Source of the DNA: CAZTAO01 sp964611645 | GTDB taxonomy: Bacteria > Armatimonadota > UBA5829 | DNA: 64,000 nucleotides | Reading direction: 5' to 3' | Assembly: GCA_964611645.1 (NCBI GenBank) | Contig: CAZTAO010000012.1 | Location: forward strand, 1-64,000 | Part shown: positions 9,380 to 19,086 of the stretch, piece after piece | Layout of the letters: every line of letters begins with the position of its first letter | How positions within the stretch are numbered: position 1 is the stretch's first letter | The notes under the pieces: model-generated | The model's database searches: none | Told to the model about the DNA's origin: nothing | What the model saw: only the letters and a program-made list of their open reading frames with translations | Made by a program: the position numbers and the translations under genes

Positions 9380-9457
9380 ACGTCATGCTGAACTTGATTC
9401 AGCCGCTGGCGCGTCTCGACGAGCATCCAGACCCGGGTAGGGACCCTGAATCGACGT
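9380..9457. repeat. Family B repeat, degenerate copy
   Basis: CGTCATGCTGAACTTGATTCAG followed by a spacer and GACCCTGAATCGACGTG, a decayed form of the element at 5991 and 22681. Confidence 0.65.
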
Positions 9458-9491
9458 GTATCATACTGAAGCGAGAGGAAGAACGCGCACT

Positions 9492-12400
9492 ATGAGAAGA
9501 GTGTTCCTGGCTGCGGCCTTGTTGTTAGCTATATCGGTAAGTTGCGGGTGGTCCGCGGAGAAAGTGCCTTGGTGGAAGCAGCAGAAGCTGCAGTTTATGT
9601 GGGGGCAGTGGGATATGTCGCGCGCCGACAAATCCAAGCCCTACAGTTGGAACGAGATCTTGCCGCGAGAACTGTTCCGCAATGTGGCGCAGGCAGGCGG
9701 GACCGTATTCGTTGCATCCCGTGGCTACAGGCCGGAGAACGCCCAGTTCGCCCACGAGTTCGGCCTGAAGTACTTCGCCACCAAGTTCATGAAGGACATC
9801 GTGGACGTGCCCGGCCGCAACTACATTCAGGAGAACGGCGAGGAGTTCCACGGCTCGGAGGACCATGTTACTTCGCCCGCTTACAAGTGCCCGCTGGATG
9901 AATCGGTCTATGACAAGGTACTGGTCCAGCCTCATATCGAGGGCATAAAGGCCGGCTTGATCGACGGCATCCACACCGACTGGGAATACTACAGCGGCAA
10001 CGGGGACGCCCAGGGCGTCTGTTATTGCGACGACTGCTTCGCGCGGATCGGCGAGGCGATTGGGATCAAGGAAGCCCTGCCCGAGAAGACCAAACGCTTC
10101 CCGCTCCTCAAGGCCAGAAGCTTGACAGCAAAATACGAGAAGGAGTTCCGCAAGCGCCGAGTGGCGATGTTTGCCGGTATAGCCAACAAACTCCGCGCCG
10201 CCAACCCCGAACTCATGATCACCTGCTACGGTCAGTGGCTATCCGACTTCACCAAGGGGATGCATACCCCCGAGAACCCCATCATAGTGCTCGACCCAGA
10301 ACACTACTACAACGACGACCGCCAGCCGTGGTGGGAGTCCTACTCTGCCAGGCTCAAAGCTGAAGGGTACATCTACATCCCCGGCGGGTGGACGAACGCC
10401 CTCTTCGGGGCGCAGGTATCGCAGGTCAGCGCGGCGCGCTGGATATATGAGGCGATGGTCAACGAGGACGGCTGCTGGCTGTGGTTCGAGCGTGAACTGG
10501 ACGACGAGATCCTGCGCGCCTACTCTGCAGCCGACCGCCAGGTCAAGACCGTGGAGGGGAAAGTCGGGAAGTTTCTGTTCAACGGCAAGAAGGATTTTAG
10601 CTTTGTGACGGCGGTTGAGTGGTCGGGGCGTCCGGAACTGGCTCAGGCGGTAATAACCCGCACCTACCATCTTGGCGCCGAGCATCTGACCCACGTCAAC
10701 AACGTCAACACCGACTGGCCCTTGCGCGCCCGCATCAAGTTTCCGAAGCTGACACCCGGGAAACAGTGGACGGTGCGCGACCCTATCGGCGACCTCTACT
10801 ACTCCGCTGACGGCAAGTCCGCCACATGGACCACAGCTCAGTTGATTGCAGGCGTGGTAGTGTCGATGGAACCCCGCAGCGACCTATTCCTGCAGGTCTC
10901 ACCGGCGGATACGAAGCCGGTGGTGGATGCGTCGGGGCTGATCGAGTCCGCCGAATTCGACACCATGCTTGACCATTCTGCCGCATCAACGCAAGCCCCT
11001 CCGCCCAAGGCGATCTCCGGCTCAGACGGGGCAGTTCAGGCCGGTCCCAAGAACCGCGCGATATATGCCGAGGTGATGCGAAACAGCATCTACGGAGATA
11101 GGCTGCAATCGCTGACAGCCTCAGCCCAGAAGGTCTTTGACCTTCCGAAGAGCGGATGGCAGTTCAAGATGGACCCGGGCGACATCGGCCCGGAAGCCAG
11201 ATGGTTCCTCCCGCAGTCCTCGCCGGATGGCCAGGTTTCGATTGAGACAGAGTCCCTCTGGGGCGACAAAGGCGGCGTAGGCGCGGGCTGGTATTTCCGG
11301 AATATCGATATTCCCACCCTGCCGGAAGGCAAGCGCGTGTATCTGCACTTCGGCGCAGTGGACGAGCAGTTGGCAATGTGGATCGATGGCAATTACGCGG
11401 GTGATTACGACCGAGACCCCGACAGCGGCTGGGACCAGCCGTTTGCCATAGACGTAACATCCAAGCTGACTCCCGGCAAGCACCACCTGGCGTTGCGCGT
11501 GCATAACTCCAGGTTTGGCGGCGGCATCTGGAAGCCGGTGAGCCTGCTGGCAGGCCCGGCTTTGGCAGATCAGACGCCCCCGGCTGCCAAACAGGTCGCC
11601 ACCGTGGGATCAGGCCGACTGGCCTACACCGCCACCGAGCCGATATTCTATGAAGGCGGGGAAGGCAAACTTACCATCGGCAACGCCATCAGAGCTCTGG
11701 CTATCGGCGGAAGCGAGACGAGCCTGCGGCAACTGCGCGGGCATCTGTGGTCGCCGACCTATTCCCCTGATGGCAAGCGAATCGCGTTCGTCCACGACGC
11801 TGGCGGCAGAGGCCAGATATTCACGATGGGCGCCGATGGCACAGGTGCCGTCAACATCAGCAACAACAAGTTCTGCGACCGCAGCCCGGTATGGTCGCCC
11901 GATGGCAAGCGCATCGCGTTCCTCTCAGACCGAGGAGGCGACTGGGACATCTGGGTGATGAACCCCGACGGAAGCGGTCAGAAGAAGCTGGCCGGCGATG
12001 CGGGCTTCGACTACGCTCCGGCGTGGTCACCTGACGGCAAGCAGTTGATGTGGGAGAGTTATTCCTCAGGCAGCCCCAGCATCTGGGTCTGCAATTCAGA
12101 TGGCAAGAACCCCCACCCTCTGATCCCCTCGGACCGTTCTTTGATGCTGACCCCTTACTATGAGGGCGACGTGCAGGTAAGCTTCCCGGACAATTGGTAC
12201 TACCTGCGCAATGCCACCTGGTCGCCGGACAGCAAGCAGATTGCGGCCGTCGGTCTGTTCAACGTTATCGTGGTTGACGCAGACGGCTCCAAGATGCAGG
12301 AAGCGGTCCCGTGGATGATGGGTATGGGCAAGCTCGCATGGTCGCCGGACGGCACGATGCTGGCAGGCACGGCCCGCACCGCTCCCGCCGAGACCGAACG

Positions 12401-12731
12401 CTCGGGCGTGTTCATGGTCAAACCGGGGAAGCAGGAGATCAAGTGGCTGGTGGAGACCACCCCAACCGGCCCCAGGCTCGGAGGAGCGCAGCGGCAGCCG
12501 GTCCTCAACACCTGGTACTCCCACGGCAGCGCTCAGCCAAGAAGAGTGATCAAGAGCTTCGACTCGCTCGCGTGGTCGCCGGACAGCAGAACGCTGGCAT
12601 TCACCTCGGATATGGACCCGACAGGCGCGTTCTACGTCTACACAGTCTCGGGTGATGGCGGGACACCGAGTCGCCTGGACAGCACCAGAAGCGCGTGGCC
12701 CAATGAGATTAACTGGCAGCCACAGCCCTGA
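9492..12731 (+). CDS. Secreted TIM-barrel / jelly-roll / PD40 beta-propeller fusion protein
   Basis: 1079 residues from ATG 9492, which gives a clean signal peptide (MRRVFLAAALLLAISVSC) and has AGAGGAA about 11 bases upstream. Residues about 25-400 form a glycosidase-like barrel with HTDWEYY and a Cys motif CYCDDC near residue 177. Residues about 590-690 are a GH2-type sugar-binding jelly roll (GWYFRNIDIP...VYLHFGAVD...LALRVHN). Residues about 750-1079 are a TolB-like propeller with repeated W-S-P-D-G-K-R-I-A-F units (for example near 757, 799, 843 and 950). The role is presumably cell-surface or periplasmic glycan binding and cleavage. This domain order is unfamiliar to me. Confidence 0.65.
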   Translation: MRRVFLAAALLLAISVSCGWSAEKVPWWKQQKLQFMWGQWDMSRADKSKPYSWNEILPRELFRNVAQAGGTVFVASRGYRPENAQFAHEFGLKYFATKFMKDIVDVPGRNYIQENGEEFHGSEDHVTSPAYKCPLDESVYDKVLVQPHIEGIKAGLIDGIHTDWEYYSGNGDAQGVCYCDDCFARIGEAIGIKEALPEKTKRFPLLKARSLTAKYEKEFRKRRVAMFAGIANKLRAANPELMITCYGQWLSDFTKGMHTPENPIIVLDPEHYYNDDRQPWWESYSARLKAEGYIYIPGGWTNALFGAQVSQVSAARWIYEAMVNEDGCWLWFERELDDEILRAYSAADRQVKTVEGKVGKFLFNGKKDFSFVTAVEWSGRPELAQAVITRTYHLGAEHLTHVNNVNTDWPLRARIKFPKLTPGKQWTVRDPIGDLYYSADGKSATWTTAQLIAGVVVSMEPRSDLFLQVSPADTKPVVDASGLIESAEFDTMLDHSAASTQAPPPKAISGSDGAVQAGPKNRAIYAEVMRNSIYGDRLQSLTASAQKVFDLPKSGWQFKMDPGDIGPEARWFLPQSSPDGQVSIETESLWGDKGGVGAGWYFRNIDIPTLPEGKRVYLHFGAVDEQLAMWIDGNYAGDYDRDPDSGWDQPFAIDVTSKLTPGKHHLALRVHNSRFGGGIWKPVSLLAGPALADQTPPAAKQVATVGSGRLAYTATEPIFYEGGEGKLTIGNAIRALAIGGSETSLRQLRGHLWSPTYSPDGKRIAFVHDAGGRGQIFTMGADGTGAVNISNNKFCDRSPVWSPDGKRIAFLSDRGGDWDIWVMNPDGSGQKKLAGDAGFDYAPAWSPDGKQLMWESYSSGSPSIWVCNSDGKNPHPLIPSDRSLMLTPYYEGDVQVSFPDNWYYLRNATWSPDSKQIAAVGLFNVIVVDADGSKMQEAVPWMMGMGKLAWSPDGTMLAGTARTAPAETERSGVFMVKPGKQEIKWLVETTPTGPRLGGAQRQPVLNTWYSHGSAQPRRVIKSFDSLAWSPDSRTLAFTSDMDPTGAFYVYTVSGDGGTPSRLDSTRSAWPNEINWQPQP

Positions 12732-12756
12732 TTGCTGTGCTGTTCACTCACCGTGA

Positions 12757-12806
12757 GAAACTCCCTCTCCCCGGCCCCGCGGGGAGAGGGCTGGGGTGAG
12801 GGGCAC
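12757..12806. repeat. Family A palindromic element
   Basis: A perfect 10-bp stem, CCCTCTCCCC (12763-12772) with GGGGAGAGGG (12781-12790), then CTGGGGTGAGG. It lies just after the preceding stop codon. Confidence 0.8.
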
Positions 12807-12886
12807 GCACAATCCAGCGTATTACAGTAATTATCGATATTGAACTGTCAAATAGTCTTCGCAAACTGAATGGGAGATAATCGAAC

Positions 12887-13675
12887 ATGTTACAAATGAG
12901 ACCAAGTCGTGTGCTCAAGAAACTGCGCGCGGGAGGGGTGGCGAGTTGTTTTAAGCTCAACCTGGTGGATGCGCGGGCTGCTGAGATCGCGGCAATGCAT
13001 GGCTTCGACTGCATCTGGGTGGATATGGAGCACACCCCCAACGACCTTGCAGTGGTGGAGCATCAGGTCTATGCGGCCAAGGCCTACGACGCCGATGTAG
13101 TCGTGCGGATCTGTCGCCGCGGCTACAACGACTACATCCTGCCGCTTGAGATGGATGCAGCCGGCATTATGGTCCCGCACTGCATGAGCGCCGCCGATGC
13201 GCGCGATGTGGTGCGTATGGCGCGGTTTCACCCGCAGGGACGCCGCGCTATGGACAGCGGCAACGCCGACGCAAAGTACTGTAACGTCCCAACTGCGGAT
13301 TACGCAGTGCAGGCCAATCGCGAGCGTTTCATCATATTGCAGATCGAGGACCCGGAGCCGCTGGAAGAGCTGGATGAGATCGCTGCCACCGAGGGCATAG
13401 ATATGCTCTTCTTTGGCGCGAATGACTTCAGCCACAGCATCGGCGTGCCGGGCCAGATCGGCGACCCGAGGGTGGTGGAGGCCAGAAAGATGGTGGCAGA
13501 GGCCTGCGCTCGGCACGGCAAGTGGGCTGCAATACCCTCGAGACCCGGCACCATGGACGAGTACATGGCCCTCGGCTATCGGTTCATCTCCATGGGCGCT
13601 GATGTGGTAGGGCTGAGCCAATACTGCGAGTCGCTGCACGAGGAATTTGTTACACGAGGTCTGGCTCCCCAGTAG
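12887..13675 (+). CDS. HpcH/HpaI-family class II aldolase (2-keto-3-deoxy sugar-acid type)
   Basis: A 262-residue cytosolic aldolase that splits 2-keto-3-deoxy acids to pyruvate plus an aldehyde, using a divalent metal. The hallmark residues are present: Glu48-His49 in VDMEHTPND, Arg74 in VVRICRR, Gln152 and Glu154 in LQIEDPE, and Asp180 in FFGANDF (the last two are the metal ligands in HpaI). GGGAG precedes ATG 12887. Its place beside the epimerase and aldo/keto reductase suits breakdown of a deoxy sugar acid such as 2-keto-3-deoxy-rhamnonate or -galactarate, but the substrate cannot be read directly. Confidence 0.85.
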   Translation: MLQMRPSRVLKKLRAGGVASCFKLNLVDARAAEIAAMHGFDCIWVDMEHTPNDLAVVEHQVYAAKAYDADVVVRICRRGYNDYILPLEMDAAGIMVPHCMSAADARDVVRMARFHPQGRRAMDSGNADAKYCNVPTADYAVQANRERFIILQIEDPEPLEELDEIAATEGIDMLFFGANDFSHSIGVPGQIGDPRVVEARKMVAEACARHGKWAAIPSRPGTMDEYMALGYRFISMGADVVGLSQYCESLHEEFVTRGLAPQ

Positions 13676-13704
13676 AACCAACTCTCGCTCAAGAAGGAGG
13701 TTTC

Positions 13705-14637
13705 GTGGATACACATTCATACTGCATTGCCAATGGCGCATCGTTTGAGATTTCGCCGGAGATGGGCTGCAACGTGGTCTCGTGGGTGGTAGACGGCAGG
13801 GAGGTCTTTTACAGGCACCCGGATTTCGGCACAGACCCGCAGAAGTTCTATTACGGAGGCCACCCGGTGCTGTTCCCCTGCGTGGGACGCACGTGGGACA
13901 GGTCGGGGCCAACTCCGAGGTTTGGGGTGTACCGGGTCCACGGGATAGACGGTGAGTTCACAATGCCCCTGCACGGGCTGATGCGCAGCGCGCAGTGTCG
14001 CCTGACCTCCGAGGACGCAGGGCCATACAAGGCGCGAGTCGAATACGAAGTAACATTTCCCCAAACTGTTCTAGATGAGGCCTATCCTTTCGATCTCTCG
14101 CTCAAGCTGGCTTATGCGCTGGAGGGGTGCTCCCTGCAGATCAGCGCGACCATCACAAACAACGGCGATGCAGTTGCGCCTTTTGCGCTGGGCTATCATC
14201 CGTGGTTTGCGGTGGCGGACGCAGGGCGGCGCGGAGTTGAAGTCCGGATGCCCTGCGAGATAGAGCGAACCACGGACCCGGAACTCGCTATCCCCGATGG
14301 GGGCCAAAAACCGTTTCCCGGAATGCTGCGTTTCCCACCCGAGGGCAGCTTCGGAGGCGTCTACTCACAGTTCACAGGTACCCGCGCGGTTTTGACGGAC
14401 GGCATCGCCAAGCGCACAATCTACGTGGACGTCGACTCCAACATCTCGGACTTCATCATCGCCTCACCCAATGGCCTCCCGGCAGTGTGCGTTGAGCCAT
14501 GGACAGCCGGCCTCGGAGGCTGGGAAGCTCTGGAGTCGCCCGACTGGCAGGAGAAAACCAGTCTGGAACTGACAAAACCCGGCGAGAGCCGAACGATCGA
14601 GATCAGGTATACCGTAGCAAGCGCCCCAGGACAGTAG
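13705..14637 (+). CDS. Aldose 1-epimerase (mutarotase)-like protein
   Basis: 310 residues, starting at GTG 13705 behind a strong AAGGAGG. The galactose-mutarotase beta-sandwich is recognisable by HPVLFPCVGR, LHGLMR (about residue 92), GYHPWF (about residue 165) and CVEPWT near residue 258, giving the two His and one Glu expected in the active site. Such enzymes interconvert alpha and beta anomers of free or phosphorylated sugars in the cytosol. It lies 29 bases behind the aldolase and is probably co-transcribed with it. A non-catalytic sugar-binding role cannot be excluded. Confidence 0.75.
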   Translation: MDTHSYCIANGASFEISPEMGCNVVSWVVDGREVFYRHPDFGTDPQKFYYGGHPVLFPCVGRTWDRSGPTPRFGVYRVHGIDGEFTMPLHGLMRSAQCRLTSEDAGPYKARVEYEVTFPQTVLDEAYPFDLSLKLAYALEGCSLQISATITNNGDAVAPFALGYHPWFAVADAGRRGVEVRMPCEIERTTDPELAIPDGGQKPFPGMLRFPPEGSFGGVYSQFTGTRAVLTDGIAKRTIYVDVDSNISDFIIASPNGLPAVCVEPWTAGLGGWEALESPDWQEKTSLELTKPGESRTIEIRYTVASAPGQ

Positions 14638-14640
14638 CAC

Positions 14641-14718
14641 CATCACGCTGAGCCTGTCGAAGCGTGCAAGAACCGGCGTGGGGAACACGTCCATCCTTCG
14701 ACAAGCTCAGGATGATGG
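14641..14718. repeat. REP-like inverted repeat (GAGCCTGTCGAAG type)
   Basis: CATCACGCTGAGCCTGTCG and its mirrored arm CGACAAGCTCAGGATGATG flank about 35 bases. It is the widely seen extragenic palindrome with CTGAGC...GTCGAAG arms and lies between two co-directional genes. Confidence 0.75.
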
Positions 14719-14774
14719 GTGGGTGTGTTCGTTTGCCAAACACAAGTGTTGAGTTGAAAGGACCTCTTTGAGCG

Positions 14775-15674
14775 ATGGAATATCCACAGCTTGGACGCAG
14801 CAATTTGAAGGTCAGCCAAATCGGGCTGGGGTGTGTTACCTTTGGCCGCGAGATCGATGAGGCGACTTCGTTTGAAGTGATGGATCACGCCCTCGAATGC
14901 GGAATAACCCTCTTCGATACCGCCGAAGTCTATTCCAAGGGGCTTTCGGAAGAGGTAGTCGGCAGATGGCTGAAGTCCCGAGGCAAGCGCAAGGACATTG
15001 TGCTGGCTACCAAGGTAGCGACCGGCCTTACCCGCGAGCGGGTGATCACATCCTGCGAGGCAAGCCTTCGCCGCCTACAGACCGACCAGATCGACCTCTT
15101 CCAGCTTCACCACTTCGACGCAGCCAACCCCCAGGAGGAAGCTCTGGCGGCGCTGGACATGCTGGTGCAGCAGGGCAAGGTGCGCTATGTCGGGTGCAGC
15201 AACCACGCCGCGTGGCAGTTGTGCAGGGCTTTGTGGAAGCAGGACGTGAACAAGTGGGCAAGGTTTGAGTCCACCCAGGAATGCTACAACCTCGCTATCC
15301 GCGACATCGAGAAAGAAATGATACCTCTCACCAAGGATCAGGGCATAGGCATTCTGGCCTACAGCCCGCTGGGCGCGGGGTTCCTGACCGGAAAGTACAA
15401 TCGCGACCGGGTGATCCCGCCGGGAACGCGGTTTGATGTCGTTCAGGGCCACTCCGACCCATATTTCAACGAGAACGGGTTCAGGGCTCTGGACGAACTC
15501 AGAGCAAAGTCAGACAAGTTGGGGATTGGGATGATCCAGCTTGCGCTGGCATGGGTTCTGGCTCAGCCGGCTGTCACTTCGATGCTGGTGGGCGCGCGCA
15601 GGATCGAACACATCGATCAGGCGATTGCGGCTGATTCAATAGAGTTGCCATCAGGACCGTGGGAGGACTGGTAG
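14775..15674 (+). CDS. Aldo/keto reductase
   Basis: A 299-residue NADPH-dependent reductase. The AKR catalytic tetrad is visible: Asp48 in LFDTAEVY, Tyr53, Lys80 in LATKVA and His113 in LFQLHHFD. The C-terminal cofactor region carries GARRIEHIDQA. Proteins of this type reduce sugar or small carbonyl groups in the cytosol. The next gene starts 21 bases after its stop codon, and the aldolase and mutarotase lie upstream, so a sugar-derived aldehyde or ketone is likely. The substrate is unknown. Confidence 0.85.
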   Translation: MEYPQLGRSNLKVSQIGLGCVTFGREIDEATSFEVMDHALECGITLFDTAEVYSKGLSEEVVGRWLKSRGKRKDIVLATKVATGLTRERVITSCEASLRRLQTDQIDLFQLHHFDAANPQEEALAALDMLVQQGKVRYVGCSNHAAWQLCRALWKQDVNKWARFESTQECYNLAIRDIEKEMIPLTKDQGIGILAYSPLGAGFLTGKYNRDRVIPPGTRFDVVQGHSDPYFNENGFRALDELRAKSDKLGIGMIQLALAWVLAQPAVTSMLVGARRIEHIDQAIAADSIELPSGPWEDW

Positions 15675-15694
15675 CATCAGAATGGAGACCAATA

Positions 15695-16690
15695 ATGGAC
15701 ATCACACTTAGAGACATAGATAAGCGCATCTGGGAGGAGGAGATCGAGCCTTGGCTGCCATCGCGGCTGTTCGATATGCACACCCACATCTTCCGGCCCC
15801 AGGACTGCCTGCTGAAGGCCGACGATACCGACTTCCCGCGCCCGGCGTATACGGATGAGATGGGTACCGTGGACCTGAAGTATGTGCGCGATGTGGACAA
15901 GATCCTTCTGCCGGGGCGCGAGACCGAGTATCTCCTGGTTGCCGCTCCGTGGCGGCGCACCGATTGGGACGGGCAGGCGCAGTTTATGTCTGATGAGGCC
16001 AAGGGCGAGAAGCTGACCCGGGCCGAGATGCCACTGCACCCTGCGATGAAACCCGAGTGGGTGGCCGACTGCGCGGACCGTTTGGGCTTGGTTGGTTTGA
16101 AACCCTACCGCACTATGACCGCCGATCCGGTCAACTGCCGCATCACCGATATGGTGCCGGAACCGATCCTGGAAGTGGCGAATGAAAAAGGGCTGGCCAT
16201 CACAATGCACATGGCCAAGGAAAAGGCTCTTGCCGACCCGCAGAACACCGAGGACCTCCGCCGACTCTCACCCAAATACCCCAACGTCAAATGGATACTC
16301 GCGCACTGCGCCCGGTGCTTTGCGCCGTGGGCGATGGAGAAATCGATAGACAAGGTCGCCGACCTGCCGAACATGTGGATCGATATATCCGCCGTCTGCT
16401 CCAGCGCGGTCTTCGATATTCTTCTGCGGCGCTTCCCGGCTGAGCGGATAATGTACGCCAGCGACGGGTTCGCAGGGTGGTACAGGGGCAAGTACATCTA
16501 CTGGGGCTACACCTGGGACTGGATGCAAGAAGGGGCGATGTCCACCTCCCACGCCAGCTCAGCCGCTACTTTCGTTCTATACGAGCAGCTTCGCGCCCTC
16601 GGCCACTCGCTGCGCTATGCCGGCTGGGACAAGAAGCAGATCGAGGCGCTGTGCTGGGACAACGGCGTGAGGCTGCTGCACGGCAAGTAA
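15695..16690 (+). CDS. Amidohydrolase-2 family metal-dependent hydrolase
   Basis: 331 residues from ATG 15695, preferred over the earlier in-frame GTG because GGAG lies 8 bases before it and the upstream start would overlap the reductase. Metal-binding features are HTH (His29, His31) in FDMHTHIF, a middle His in TMHMAKE, LAHCARCF, and Asp in YASDGF. The family (PF04909) hydrolyses or decarboxylates cyclic and acid substrates, including lactones. A paralogue with the same LAHCARGF and GSDF pattern lies at 23836. It is followed 8 bases later by a DUF4838 gene, suggesting one transcript. Confidence 0.8.
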   Translation: MDITLRDIDKRIWEEEIEPWLPSRLFDMHTHIFRPQDCLLKADDTDFPRPAYTDEMGTVDLKYVRDVDKILLPGRETEYLLVAAPWRRTDWDGQAQFMSDEAKGEKLTRAEMPLHPAMKPEWVADCADRLGLVGLKPYRTMTADPVNCRITDMVPEPILEVANEKGLAITMHMAKEKALADPQNTEDLRRLSPKYPNVKWILAHCARCFAPWAMEKSIDKVADLPNMWIDISAVCSSAVFDILLRRFPAERIMYASDGFAGWYRGKYIYWGYTWDWMQEGAMSTSHASSAATFVLYEQLRALGHSLRYAGWDKKQIEALCWDNGVRLLHGK

Positions 16691-16698
16691 GGATTATC

Positions 16699-19053
16699 AT
16701 GAAGTACCGAAAACTGATTGTGGCTCTCACGCTGGTAGCTGTTACTCTGGCGGCCATATCATCGGGCTGCCTTGCGGCAAACGCGCTCACGCTCGCCAGG
16801 AATGGCAAGACCGCCTACGTTATCACCGTGGCAGAGGATGCCATCGCCGCAGAACGCACGGCCGCAGCGGAACTGGCTAGCTATCTGAAGAAGGTAACGG
16901 GGGCTGAGTTTGCCGTGAGATCAGCGGCTGAGGTATCTACAAAGACGCCTCGCATAATGATCGGCCAGACGAATGCAGTCAGAAAGTTGCTGCCGGAGGT
17001 GAACTGGAAGTCACTCGGAACAGACGGGATAGTAATCAGAACAAAGGGCCGGAACCTGGTCATTGCCGGAGGCCGACCCCGCGGGACTCTATATGCCGTG
17101 TACACGTTCCTGGAAAAGACCGTCGGCTGCCGTTGGTGGACTTCAACCGAGGAGTTCGTGCCCAGCAAGCGCACGCTCACCATACAGGCACAAAAGACCA
17201 CCTACGTTCCCGCTCTGACCTATCGTGAGGGTCTGTACAGGGATGTGACAACCAACCCCCTCTTCGCGGTCAAGCTCAAGAACAATGGCTACTACCCGGC
17301 CATCACAAAGGAATTCGGCGGGCACTACGAGTACGCCCTCTGGGGCCACAGTTTTGAAAACCTGATGCCTCCGCAGAAGTACTTCGTTGAGCATCCTGAG
17401 TGGTTCAGCCTTATCTCCGGCAAGCGGTTCGCCAAGGGCCACTCGGACTGGCAGCTCTGCCTCACCAACCGGGAAATGCGCAAAGAGTTGGCAAAGAACA
17501 CTCTCGAGGTGATAAGGCAAAACCCCGGCTCAAAGCGCCTGTGGGTCTCTCAGAACGACGGCTACGGCCAATGCCAGTGCGACAACTGCCAGGCGGGCTA
17601 CGCGGCAGCGGGTGGTGCGGGGGCCGGGCTGCTGCTGGAGACAGTCAACGAAGTAGCCGCGGAAGTTGAGAAGCAGTACCCCGACTACACCATCGAGACC
17701 CTGTGCTACCACTGGACTCGAAAGCCGCCCACCAACGTGCGACCGAGGCACAATGTCACTATCCGCCTCTGCGGGCTGGAATGCGATTTCGCGCAGCCGA
17801 TAGACAGCGACTCCAACGCTGATTTCGCGGGAGACATCAAGGCCTGGGGGGCTATCACCAGCAATTTCTATATGTATCACTATGCGTCCAATTTCATGAA
17901 CTATGTGCTTCCCAACCCTGCCCTCTTCAACATCGGCGAGGATATCCGGTTTTTCGTCAAGAGCAAGGCGACCGGCGTATATGTGGAGGCGGACAACGCC
18001 AACCCCATCGGCGACATGGTCCGAATGCGGGCATGGGTGGTCTCTCAAACGCTGTGGAACCCGTCCCTTGACCCGATCAAACTGGCCGACGAGTTCGCGC
18101 GCGGTTACTACGGCCCGGCAGGACCACACATATCGGCGTATGTAAAGCTGGCGCACGACGCAATCAAGCGGTCCCAGATGAGGCTGAGCTACGGCAACGC
18201 CGACACCAGCTTCCTGACTCTGGCGGATATGAACGAGGCCACCCGACTCTGGAGCAAGGCCGAGAAGGCAGTGGTCAATAACAGCGAACTCCTGGCGAGG
18301 GTACGGCGAGACCGCCTGCCGGTAGACCTTGTGTGGATTCGTGACTGGGCGAGGCTCAAGAAAGACTCGGAGAAGACCGGGCGAGAGTTCCTGGGGCCAA
18401 AGGATGTGATGGCTGCAAGCGACGATTACGTGGCGAGAGTGATTCCGCTGGTCAAGCCTGCCTACACAACCGACCCCACCGGCAGCGAGGACGCCAACAG
18501 GCGATATGGGATCGACCCGGCCCAGACCGCGCGTCAGCAGTTGGAGCTGTATGCCGAGAAGCCGCCTGCTCCCCCGGCGGAAGCGGCCGGGCTTGGTGAG
18601 GGCAGTTACAGAGTGCTGCACATCGGCGAGGGTACCACAACCGAGACCGTCGAGGACCTGCTCGCCACCGATGGCAAAGCCCAGTTGTTCTCCGCGCAAT
18701 GGAAGAGGGCAGCATTCCCCATCACCGCAGATTTCGCGGGCCGATGTCGGATGTATGTGCGAGTGCGATGCGAGACCAAAGCGGCTCCGACGGGTAACGG
18801 GAAAGCGGGTGGTTACTTGAAACCCGGAGAGGCGTTTGTGGTCACTCTGATGGACAACTTCCTCTACCCATTCGGCAGGTACGAGGTTCTAAGCCGCCGC
18901 GTTCTGCTGGAAGAGATCAAGGGCAACCAATACCATACCATCGACCTCGGCACATTCGAGTTCAAGCCCGGCATGTTCCTCTTTATCGACAACGGCGACG
19001 TAACTGGAATTGAGAAGCTCTATCTGGACAGAGCGTTCCTGGTCCGCGAGTAA
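16699..19053 (+). CDS. Secreted DUF4838 protein (copy 1) with GH67-like N-terminal domain
   Basis: 784 residues from ATG 16699, where the signal peptide (MKYRKLIVALTLVAVTLAA) starts. Residues about 30-150 resemble the alpha/beta domain that precedes alpha-glucuronidases (TAAAELASYLKKVTGAEF). The following barrel carries the DUF4838 hallmark SQNDGYGQCQCDNC near residues 284-297. The C-terminal 100 residues form a beta-sandwich. The family is thought to act on glycans outside the cytoplasm, but its reaction is not established to my knowledge. It is a clear duplicate of the next gene and shares most blocks with it. Confidence 0.8.
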   Translation: MKYRKLIVALTLVAVTLAAISSGCLAANALTLARNGKTAYVITVAEDAIAAERTAAAELASYLKKVTGAEFAVRSAAEVSTKTPRIMIGQTNAVRKLLPEVNWKSLGTDGIVIRTKGRNLVIAGGRPRGTLYAVYTFLEKTVGCRWWTSTEEFVPSKRTLTIQAQKTTYVPALTYREGLYRDVTTNPLFAVKLKNNGYYPAITKEFGGHYEYALWGHSFENLMPPQKYFVEHPEWFSLISGKRFAKGHSDWQLCLTNREMRKELAKNTLEVIRQNPGSKRLWVSQNDGYGQCQCDNCQAGYAAAGGAGAGLLLETVNEVAAEVEKQYPDYTIETLCYHWTRKPPTNVRPRHNVTIRLCGLECDFAQPIDSDSNADFAGDIKAWGAITSNFYMYHYASNFMNYVLPNPALFNIGEDIRFFVKSKATGVYVEADNANPIGDMVRMRAWVVSQTLWNPSLDPIKLADEFARGYYGPAGPHISAYVKLAHDAIKRSQMRLSYGNADTSFLTLADMNEATRLWSKAEKAVVNNSELLARVRRDRLPVDLVWIRDWARLKKDSEKTGREFLGPKDVMAASDDYVARVIPLVKPAYTTDPTGSEDANRRYGIDPAQTARQQLELYAEKPPAPPAEAAGLGEGSYRVLHIGEGTTTETVEDLLATDGKAQLFSAQWKRAAFPITADFAGRCRMYVRVRCETKAAPTGNGKAGGYLKPGEAFVVTLMDNFLYPFGRYEVLSRRVLLEEIKGNQYHTIDLGTFEFKPGMFLFIDNGDVTGIEKLYLDRAFLVRE

Positions 19054-19086
19054 GAAAGACCTGCCACCAGGCGACAAGGGAAAGAA

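Noticed and set aside
16477..16698. Longer start for the first DUF4838 gene inside the amidohydrolase gene
   Set aside because: The extension is out of frame with a real upstream gene, while ATG 16699 begins a signal peptide.
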